NCBI GenBank assembly: GCA_050945815.1
Contig: JBMNTQ010000150.1
Span: 1-5,167 of the forward strand
DNA length: 5,167 nucleotides
Origin: JBMNTQ01 sp050945815
GTDB lineage: Bacteria > Bacillota > Clostridia > Christensenellales > JBMNTQ01
Direction of reading: 5' to 3'
Shown in pieces: positions 1 to 4,137 of the stretch (positions are counted from its first letter, which is position 1; every line of letters begins with the position of its first letter). A program made the position numbers and the translations under genes. The notes below the pieces were generated by a model, which did no database searches, had not been told where the DNA came from, and was given only the letters and a program-made list of their open reading frames with translations.

Positions 1-1151
1 CTATTTTTATACCTGCTACTGCTAGTACAGAGGCTGAATTCTCGTCATTGGTAAATATCAAACAGGTTGGTCGTATACCTAATGCGGTTTATTTTGGTCA
101 CAATGAAATAGCTAACGTTGGTACTGGATCCCAGTATTTTGAGGTTCATGGTTCTTATTTTAATTATTCAACTGATTTTAATTTCCCCGACGGGACAAGC
201 GTCTTTAGCACTCGTCAGCGTAATTATGCACGTGATTATTTTACTGCCGCTACTATTTCTCCTCAGCAGGGCAATGCAAGTCGTCTTGTGTTTGATGTTG
301 ATGTTGATAGTGAAGATGGTGCCTTTACTATCGGAGCGCTTAGGGCTGCTAATTCTCTCCAAAAATTTTTGGAAACTAACAATCTGAGTCAGGATTATGC
401 TGATATGATGCGTAATCGTTGGGGTACTCGTCCTAAGGATGCCGATTTTGAAGAGCCTTACTACCTCGGTCGTGTTGTACTCCCTGTATATCAAAAGGGT
501 ATCTATCAGAATCAATCTACCGATACTCCTCAAGTTGGCGGTAATCCTTTTGCCGCTCAAGGTGCATTGGGTGCTAAGGGTGGCAGTGCTGCGTTTGCTG
601 GTCAAGGTAGCATTTGTGATAAATATCATTCTACTACGTGGTCTTATGTTATGTGTCTTTTCTCCCTCGTTCCGCATGCTATGTACGGTACAGGTATTAA
701 TAGAGAGTTAACTATTCGCAAAATTGGTGATTTCCCCGCTCCTGAGATGCAAACAGTTGGACATGAGGCTATCTATTCCTATGAGTTAAACTCTGGTCCT
801 AATACTGGTGATAAAACTTTTGGTTATATTCCACGTTATTCGCGCTTTAAATACATGGATGACGAAGTCCATGGTGAACTTCGTCCTGGAAAGTCTTTGC
901 ATAGTTTTGTGTTGCAAAGGCGTTTGGGCGCTGACGATATATCTCTTACTACTGGTTTCCTCGAGATTCCTCAGGATGCTTTGGATGACATTTTTGCTGT
1001 GTCAACTAAAGCCATGAAACTCTCCTGCTGGTACGAAATATTTTTCGAATTTAAGGTATCTATGCCACTCGCTGATTTTTGCATACCCACTTTGGGTGAG
1101 CTGGAGGATACTCACACTATTAAGTCTCCACATGGGGGCAGTCGTTTATAA
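1..1151 (+). CDS. Microviridae major capsid protein VP1 (phiX174 F-like), 5'-truncated by the window
   Basis: This is the C-terminal 382 residues of the jelly-roll capsid protein that builds the T=1 microvirus shell. The frame is open from base 3 to the TAA at 1149-1151 and runs off the left edge, so the true start lies outside. The TTG at 48 is internal: in-frame codons before it encode plausible capsid sequence (IFIPATASTEAEFSS). Family signs, numbered from base 3, are RDYFTAATISPQQG near residue 77 (the counterpart of the YFTSALPWPQ motif in related phages), FTIGALRAANSLQKFLE near 108, a Gly/Ala-rich stretch near 180-200, and the conserved HSTTWSYVMCLFSLVPHAMY...GINREL block near 209-235. 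Microvirus VP1 proteins are usually around 500-650 residues, so perhaps a third is missing. The next gene begins 12 bases after the stop, which suggests a shared transcript. Family assignment is secure; subfamily is not. Confidence 0.93.
   Translation, partial: IFIPATASTEAEFSSLVNIKQVGRIPNAVYFGHNEIANVGTGSQYFEVHGSYFNYSTDFNFPDGTSVFSTRQRNYARDYFTAATISPQQGNASRLVFDVDVDSEDGAFTIGALRAANSLQKFLETNNLSQDYADMMRNRWGTRPKDADFEEPYYLGRVVLPVYQKGIYQNQSTDTPQVGGNPFAAQGALGAKGGSAAFAGQGSICDKYHSTTWSYVMCLFSLVPHAMYGTGINRELTIRKIGDFPAPEMQTVGHEAIYSYELNSGPNTGDKTFGYIPRYSRFKYMDDEVHGELRPGKSLHSFVLQRRLGADDISLTTGFLEIPQDALDDIFAVSTKAMKLSCWYEIFFEFKVSMPLADFCIPTLGELEDTHTIKSPHGGSRL
861..919. repeat. Two tandem perfect hairpins inside the VP1 coding sequence
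   Basis: GACGAAGT at 861-868 pairs with ACTTCGTC at 878-885 (8 bp, 9-base loop). Nine bases later CTTTGCA at 895-901 pairs with TGCAAAG at 913-919 (7 bp, 11-base loop). Both arms are exact. They would form stem-loops in the packaged single strand or in the mRNA. They may be incidental to coding, since single-stranded phage genomes tend to be rich in local pairing. Confidence 0.4.
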
Positions 1152-1163
1152 TTACTAAATACT

Positions 1164-1550
1164 ATGGCTACTAAAAAAACTAATGTAACTGAAGTTGAAG
1201 CAACTGAGGTTAAAAAAAGATTTGCTTTTAATCCACTTCGAGATATTGCTGAGGTTGAAGATGGATTGGCGGTAGATATTACCGATATGCTTGAAACAGG
1301 TGTCGTTAAAGATAGTTCGGCAACTCTTGAGAATAATAAAATTGATAATCCTCATAATATTGTCGGTATTGTCAGAGATGAGTTTGCTGCTATCGATGCT
1401 GCTCGTCTACTCCGGTCCTATGGTAAGATTCGTTCGGAGAAGAAAAAACGACAGGAAGCTGATGCGATTAAACAGGCCACTGAGGTCTCGGCCCCAGCTC
1501 CGTCCTCCCCAGTTCCGTCTGCGTCAGCTGGCTCTACTACTCAGTCTTAA
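1164..1550 (+). CDS. Hypothetical 128-aa protein after VP1, possible scaffold or minor structural protein
   Basis: I do not recognise this protein. It is 128 residues, mostly charged and helical in appearance, with no membrane segment. Residues 1-20 are Thr/Glu/Lys-rich. A more ordered-looking centre (about 20-92) contains FNPLRDIAEVEDG and NPHNIVGIVRDEFAAIDAARLLRSYGKIR. A basic patch, SEKKKRQ, follows near 91-97. The last 20 residues are low complexity (Ala, Pro, Ser, Thr) and probably disordered. ATG at 1164 lies 12 bases after the VP1 stop in an AT-rich gap with no Shine-Dalgarno sequence. Its position in the structural block and its small, charged, partly disordered make-up would fit an internal scaffolding protein (VP3-like) or a minor virion protein. 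No VP3 signature was identified, so this is inference from context only. Confidence 0.8.
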   Translation: MATKKTNVTEVEATEVKKRFAFNPLRDIAEVEDGLAVDITDMLETGVVKDSSATLENNKIDNPHNIVGIVRDEFAAIDAARLLRSYGKIRSEKKKRQEADAIKQATEVSAPAPSSPVPSASAGSTTQS

Positions 1551-1561
1551 TTTGATATGCT

Positions 1562-1861
1562 ATGAAAAAGTTTATTAATTGGGTTAACAACCTTAAGCCT
1601 ATTGTACTATATTGCATTGTGTTTGGGTTATGTGTGCTGTCCTTTTGTAGTATACGTAATTTACGTATACTGCAGAGGGATTTGCTGGACCTTAGTACTC
1701 GTTACGAATACACTGTTAACCGTATTGATAACAGTCTTAACCGTATTGATAGTAATATTGGACTTATAAAGGACTTTGTTGTCATGCGAGAGCAAGGTGT
1801 TAACTATGGCGATATTATAGTTAATCGTCAGGAAGATAAAACTAAAACTAAAATAAGATGA
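1562..1861 (+). CDS. Hypothetical 99-aa single-pass membrane protein with short coiled coil
   Basis: The protein opens with a basic N-terminus (MKKFINWVNNLK) followed by a strongly hydrophobic, Cys-containing segment at about residues 13-31. This looks like one transmembrane helix or an uncleaved signal anchor. No clear lipobox is present, because the residue before the candidate Cys is Phe. Residues 32-72 look amphipathic and helical, with a duplicated heptad NRIDNSL/NRIDSNI (53-66) that suggests a short coiled coil. The C-terminus is polar and basic (EDKTKTKIR). ATG at 1562 lies 11 bases after the preceding stop. In a tiny lytic genome, a small membrane protein among structural genes could be a lysis protein, a membrane-bound assembly factor or an entry component. 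Nothing in the sequence decides between these, and I know no family match. Confidence 0.78.
   Translation: MKKFINWVNNLKPIVLYCIVFGLCVLSFCSIRNLRILQRDLLDLSTRYEYTVNRIDNSLNRIDSNIGLIKDFVVMREQGVNYGDIIVNRQEDKTKTKIR
1649..1671. repeat. Perfect 23-bp palindrome in the membrane-protein gene
   Basis: Arm AGTATACGTAA (1649-1659) is exactly complementary to TTACGTATACT (1661-1671) around a single central T at 1660. It lies within the codons for S-I-R-N-L-R-I-L just after the membrane segment. It could be an operator for a dimeric regulator, a hairpin of the packaged strand, or chance. It does not have the half-site plus 6-8 bp spacer layout of a Xer dif site. Confidence 0.7.
1716..1751 (+). repeat. 15-bp direct repeat encoding a duplicated heptad
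   Basis: TTAACCGTATTGATA occurs at 1716-1730 and again at 1737-1751. The offset is 21 bases, exactly seven codons. The duplication therefore preserves frame and repeats one coiled-coil heptad (NRID-x-x-x) in the membrane protein. It looks like a recent tandem duplication of a heptad unit. Confidence 0.75.
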
Positions 1862-1893
1862 TACATGTTACATGTACCAAGTTTCCACGAAAC
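1862..1893. repeat. Two small hairpins directly after the membrane-protein stop codon
   Basis: TACATG (1862-1867) and CATGTA (1871-1876) form a perfect 6-bp stem with a TTA loop, beginning at the base after the TGA stop. GTTTC (1881-1885) and GAAAC (1889-1893) form a 5-bp stem with a CAC triloop. They are the first two of four consecutive hairpins in this intergenic stretch. Confidence 0.55.
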
Positions 1894-1917
1894 CATATTC
1901 CAAAGTTTTGGAATATG
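1894..1917. repeat. Perfect 11-bp inverted repeat upstream of the putative origin
   Basis: CATATTCCAAA (1894-1904) is exactly complementary to TTTGGAATATG (1907-1917), with GT at the centre. It starts where the preceding hairpin ends and stops where the next stem (1918) begins. There is no following T run, so an intrinsic terminator is unlikely. A Rep- or host-protein-binding element of the origin, or a fold of the packaged strand, is more plausible. Confidence 0.65.
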
Positions 1918-1946
1918 CCTGCAATAACTTGATTATGTAATGCAGG
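1918..1946 (+). other. Candidate rolling-circle replication origin (plus-strand nick site in a hairpin loop)
   Basis: CCTGCA (1918-1923) and TGCAGG (1941-1946) form a stem whose 17-base loop carries AACTTGAT at 1927-1934. The phiX174 gene A protein cuts CAACTTG/ATATTAATAAC, and plasmid pC194-type origins carry a similar CTTG/AT core, so the predicted cut lies between G1931 and A1932. A nick site exposed in a hairpin loop is typical of HUH-initiator origins. It lies on the same strand as the genes and as the HUH Rep encoded at 4121 onwards. The match is short (8 identical bases), so this is a supported inference rather than proof. Confidence 0.5.
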
Positions 1947-1975
1947 TTGGCAAGTGATTGTAAAACAATAACTTG
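1922..1975 (+). repeat. 10-bp direct repeat CAATAACTTG flanking a near-complementary segment
   Basis: CAATAACTTG occurs at 1922-1931, ending at the predicted nick, and again at 1966-1975. The segment between them, CAAGTGATTG (1951-1960), can pair with either copy at nine of ten positions. The second copy is followed by TTGACC rather than ATTA, so only the first keeps the full nick-site match. Two Rep-recognition copies or two competing RNA arms would both explain the arrangement. Confidence 0.6.
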
Positions 1976-1984
1976 TTGACCTGC
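1942..1984 (+). other. Long imperfect hairpin upstream of VP2
   Basis: Bases 1942-1960 pair with 1966-1984 across a 5-base TAAAA loop. Of 19 positions, 15 are Watson-Crick pairs, three are G-T/G-U pairs and one is a G-A mismatch. The G-U pairs suggest folding as RNA as well as DNA. It shares GCAGG (1942-1946) with the nick-site stem, so the two folds exclude each other. It may be a Rep-binding arm of the origin, a control element in the VP2 leader, or both. VP2 starts 25 bases downstream. No T run follows it. Confidence 0.55.
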
Positions 1985-2008
1985 TTTAACTTTAAAATTA
2001 TTAAAATT

Positions 2009-3013
2009 ATGGAATTTTTAACTCTAATACTTTCCGCTCTCGGTTTTAAGCAACAACAGTCTGATAGATTTGTTTCTAGACTCAAAGATATTTATACATC
2101 TATTTTTGGCTATTTGCCCGGTGAAAAGAAGAAAATAAATTATCTCGATGATATTGCCGATGAAAATGCTAAGGTCGCCTATGAACGACAGAGACAGATG
2201 CAAGAAGACTATCTCGGTCCTGAGGCCCAAATTAAAAGTGCTGCTGCTGGATATGATGCTGTAGGTCTCAATCGTATGGGTATGGTTGGTTATCATCCTG
2301 GTGCTAGTGCCTCTACTGTTGGTCAGTCTGCTTCGCCTCAAGATACATCGGGTAATCCTAATCCCGCTGAATCTCTTGGTACCATGTTGTCAGCTCTTTT
2401 GGATAGTAAGCGTGTTAAAAATGAGACAGATATATCTAAGGCTGAAGCTGAATATACTCGTTCGCGTACTGCTAATCAGGACATACTCAATAAGTGGCAA
2501 GACCGCATGTTGGAAGCTGAGTATCTAAATACTTTGGCTAACACTAAATGGCTTGGCGAAAATGTTCGAAATATTGCCGCCGATACGCAGTATAAGGAAA
2601 TACTCGCTACTTATGCACCTGAAATGCTCCGGAGCGGAATAGGTCTTAATGATGCAAAAGCTGCTGAAGCTAATGCCGAAGCCGGACTCTCTGATTATAA
2701 AAAACGGGAAATAATGTCCCGTGTACAGGCTAATAAAGCCCAGTGTAAACATATTGATGCTCTTATAGGTAAAATTAATGAGGAAATTCTTAATCTTGCA
2801 AGTGATAGAGAAGTCAATGATGCTGTGATTGCTAAAAGTAAGGCTGAAATAGAAAAATATCAAGCCGAAATCAATAAGATTGCTGCTGAAATTGGTCTTA
2901 CTGAAAAGGAAATTAAGTTCTATGCGTGGAATTCTGTTTCTTCGGGTGTATCTAATCTTCTTAAGGGTGCTGGTGCTGTGCTTGGTGGTGCCGGCTCTTT
3001 ATTCAAATATTAA
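2009..3013 (+). CDS. DNA pilot protein VP2 (phiX174 H-like minor spike protein)
   Basis: VP2 is the minor virion protein that escorts the ssDNA genome into the cell, in phiX174 by forming a helical tube. I chose ATG 2009 (334 aa). It follows an AT-rich leader and gives a sensible hydrophobic N-terminus (MEFLTLILSALGF); extending to TTG 1973 would read into the upstream hairpin. The diagnostic block is residues 56-105: a helix ending in ERQRQMQEDY, then AAGYDAVGLNRMGMVGYHPGASAS, matching the family pattern of a YQR/M helix, an AGLNP-like turn and a small-residue stretch. A polar linker (about 105-120) is followed by a long, mostly helical Ala/Glu/Lys-rich region (about 135-305), likely coiled coil. 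The end is a Gly/Ala hydrophobic tail (LLKGAGAVLGGAGSLFKY) that could insert in a membrane. Placement among structural genes agrees. Confidence 0.9.
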   Translation: MEFLTLILSALGFKQQQSDRFVSRLKDIYTSIFGYLPGEKKKINYLDDIADENAKVAYERQRQMQEDYLGPEAQIKSAAAGYDAVGLNRMGMVGYHPGASASTVGQSASPQDTSGNPNPAESLGTMLSALLDSKRVKNETDISKAEAEYTRSRTANQDILNKWQDRMLEAEYLNTLANTKWLGENVRNIAADTQYKEILATYAPEMLRSGIGLNDAKAAEANAEAGLSDYKKREIMSRVQANKAQCKHIDALIGKINEEILNLASDREVNDAVIAKSKAEIEKYQAEINKIAAEIGLTEKEIKFYAWNSVSSGVSNLLKGAGAVLGGAGSLFKY

Positions 3014-3073
3014 TCTATATCCATAAATGTCTAATATGGTAGTTAGTTTCGTTATGCAATGCTATTCTTAAAA

Positions 3074-3150
3074 GGGCACGAAGTGCAGGCCACAAATGTG
3101 CGCTGGAAGCCCATAGCGGCGCCGGCCTTGTGTGATTTATTATTTTTTTT
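3074..3150 (+). terminator. GC-rich structured island with T8 tract: possible terminator or complementary-strand origin
   Basis: Bases 3074-3127 are 37/54 G+C in an otherwise AT-rich genome. They contain GCAC-GAA-GTGC (3076-3086), CACA-AA-TGTG (3091-3100), and a larger fold in which GCGCTG (3100-3105) pairs with CGGCGC (3117-3122) and GGCC (3088-3091) with GGCC (3124-3127). Eight T follow at 3143-3150. The gap of about 15 bases between hairpin and T run is long for an intrinsic terminator. An alternative is a hairpin for priming complementary-strand synthesis, as found in intergenic regions of phiX174-like phages. The VP2 stop is upstream and a promoter candidate downstream, so a terminator would separate two transcription units. 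Confidence 0.4.
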
Positions 3151-3159
3151 GTGATTTGA

Positions 3160-3189
3160 TTTGTTTTATCAATTTTTTTACTATCTTTG
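3160..3189 (+). promoter_or_regulatory. Bacteroidetes-type promoter for the replication module
   Basis: TATCTTTG at 3182-3189 matches the Bacteroidetes -7 box TAnnTTTG exactly. TTTG at 3160-3163 serves as the -33 element with an 18-base spacer, slightly shorter than usual; an alternative TTTG at 3155-3158 leaves 23. The predicted transcript would start around 3194-3198, giving a leader of about 25 bases before ATG 3220. It lies in the only long gap ahead of the small-gene/Rep cluster. Confidence 0.55.
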
Positions 3190-3219
3190 TCTCGTTATTA
3201 CTTTTAAATTTTGTTAGTT

Positions 3220-3594
3220 ATGTCAAAAAAATTACAATCTGGTTTGCAGTTTTACATCGTGGAGTGTTCTGTTTCCACTCCGAAAAAAACGTTATTTGTA
3301 CATTGCGTTACTTATATAGACAGTAATCGAACTGCTAAGATGTACAAAGAAGGCCGTTTGGTTGTTGTGCCTTATGCTGAGCGTCTTGAGCGCTCTCTTA
3401 ATAGTGCTTTAGATGCTTATTTTTGTAGATGTGATTCTTGCGTCGCTACGGTAAAAGTGCGTCCTATAGACGTTATCGATACTGGTATTACTTGTGATTG
3501 TGCTTATCTGCGTCCGTCTGCTAAAATTATATCTACGCATTTAATATCTGAGTTTATTAATATCTGTGTTTTTGACAGTAAAATGTTAAATTAA
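3220..3594 (+). CDS. Hypothetical 124-aa Cys-rich protein, first gene of the replication module
   Basis: I do not recognise this protein. ATG 3220 (MSKKLQSGLQFY) is preferred over the in-frame TTG at 3211, because it lies a suitable distance from the predicted promoter and is a standard start. The protein is 124 residues and looks mixed alpha/beta. An early region, about 11-52, is probably beta-rich (FYIVECSVST, TLFVHCVTYIDS, GRLVVVPY). A charged helix follows at 53-68. Clustered cysteines come next: CRCDSC (69-74) and CDC (92-94), which could bind a metal ion. No transmembrane segment is present. It heads the cluster leading to Rep, so a role in early infection or DNA replication (for example a VP5-like DNA-binding protein) is possible, but no motif proves it. 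Confidence 0.75.
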   Translation: MSKKLQSGLQFYIVECSVSTPKKTLFVHCVTYIDSNRTAKMYKEGRLVVVPYAERLERSLNSALDAYFCRCDSCVATVKVRPIDVIDTGITCDCAYLRPSAKIISTHLISEFINICVFDSKMLN

Positions 3595-3619
3595 CTAATA
3601 ATAATAATATCTAATTAAT

Positions 3620-3871
3620 ATGTCTGAAATAAATAAATATCGTAATTATGATGATTTGATGCAATCCGCTCAAATCTGTGCCGCTACTGCTACTATTCTG
3701 CGTGTTGCACTTGGTCAAATGTGCGCTGTCAATGCTTTATGCGAAACTGACGTGTTTAATGATAAGCGAGCAAAGAAAGTCATACCTAACGTACATGCTG
3801 TACTTAAAGATTTGGAAACTGCCTTTTATGGCTTCGAGAAAAAAGCTTCATCTCTTAAGCCTACTGAATAA
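3620..3871 (+). CDS. Hypothetical 83-aa helical protein
   Basis: I do not recognise this protein. It is 83 residues, soluble in appearance, and probably two or three helices. A Tyr/Asn-rich N-terminus (MSEINKYRNYDDL) precedes an Ala/Cys-rich amphipathic helix (about 14-42, with Cys at 20, 35 and 41), a basic turn (NDKRAKK), and a second helix (about 57-75) ending in a short Lys/Ser tail. ATG 3620 follows a 25-base AT-only-like spacer (TAATAATAATAATATC) after the preceding stop. Its stop overlaps the next start as TAATG (3869-3873), so the two proteins are likely translationally coupled and made in similar amounts. The function is unknown. A small helical protein next to Rep could bind nucleic acid or a partner, but no residues point to a specific role. 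Confidence 0.75.
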   Translation: MSEINKYRNYDDLMQSAQICAATATILRVALGQMCAVNALCETDVFNDKRAKKVIPNVHAVLKDLETAFYGFEKKASSLKPTE

Positions 3872-4137
3872 TGTATACTATATGTAACTTACATAATTTT
3901 CTGCAGTATATGACCCCGTCGTATCGGGACGAAACTATCTCTTTGATTGATGATTTGGGTCTGGAATCTAAGAAAATTGAATACGACTCTGTCGGCTTTG
4001 AGCATATCAATAACGATTATTTTTGTGGCTTTGAAGTTACTCGTTTAGAAGATAAGCGTCGTTGGACTAATCCTAATTATTGGTACTGGTCTGCTCATAA
4101 GACTCAACTCTCATTATTTGATGATGAAATGTATTAA
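3871..4137 (+). CDS. Hypothetical 88-aa protein with C-terminal sliding-clamp-binding motif QLSLF
   Basis: I know no family for this protein as a whole. It is 88 residues, acidic to neutral, with an aromatic-rich second half (RRWTNPNYWYWSAHK, about 63-77). Residues 79-83 are QLSLF, the consensus pentapeptide (QL[SD]LF) by which bacterial polymerases, MutS, Hda and other proteins bind the DnaN beta clamp. It is followed only by DDEMY, so it sits in a flexible, accessible tail, where such motifs usually lie. ATG 3871 overlaps the previous stop; the ATG at 3910 (residue 14) is an alternative start. The gene overlaps Rep by 17 bases, suggesting coupling. I infer recruitment of host replication proteins to the phage origin, or competition for the clamp. 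The motif is seen; the function is inferred. Confidence 0.78.
   Translation: MYTICNLHNFLQYMTPSYRDETISLIDDLGLESKKIEYDSVGFEHINNDYFCGFEVTRLEDKRRWTNPNYWYWSAHKTQLSLFDDEMY

Noticed and set aside
48..50. TTG as the start codon of the capsid gene
   Set aside because: The frame stays open to the window edge with capsid-like sequence, and a 367-aa VP1 would lack a third of the protein. The start is outside the window.
168..677. Long open frame on the minus strand opposite VP1 (169 codons)
   Set aside because: It is antisense to the capsid gene, which has clear family motifs. All other genes are on the plus strand, and the translation is rich in Ile/Thr/Arg without any domain, as expected of a shadow frame.
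902..909. TAGTTTTG within VP1, matching the Bacteroidetes -7 box
   Set aside because: It sits inside a coding sequence, in a hairpin loop, with no gene start nearby. The 8-base pattern is degenerate enough to occur by chance in T-rich DNA.
1649..1671. Xer dif-like attachment site for integration
   Set aside because: dif sites have two 11-bp half-sites separated by 6-8 bp. Here the arms meet around one base and do not resemble known XerC/XerD half-sites. No flanking prophage boundary is visible.
1894..1917. Rho-independent terminator after the membrane-protein gene
   Set aside because: The stem is AT-rich and perfect, but no T run follows it. The next bases form another structured element.
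1973..2008. VP2 starting at TTG 1973
   Set aside because: The extra residues (LTCFNFKIIKI) come from the right arm of the hairpin and an AT-rich leader. ATG 2009 gives a normal pilot-protein N-terminus.
3132..3326. 64-codon frame overlapping the 3020-3220 gap and the 124-aa gene
   Set aside because: It is Phe/Leu/Ile-rich because it reads T-rich promoter DNA, and it overlaps the better-supported gene in another frame.
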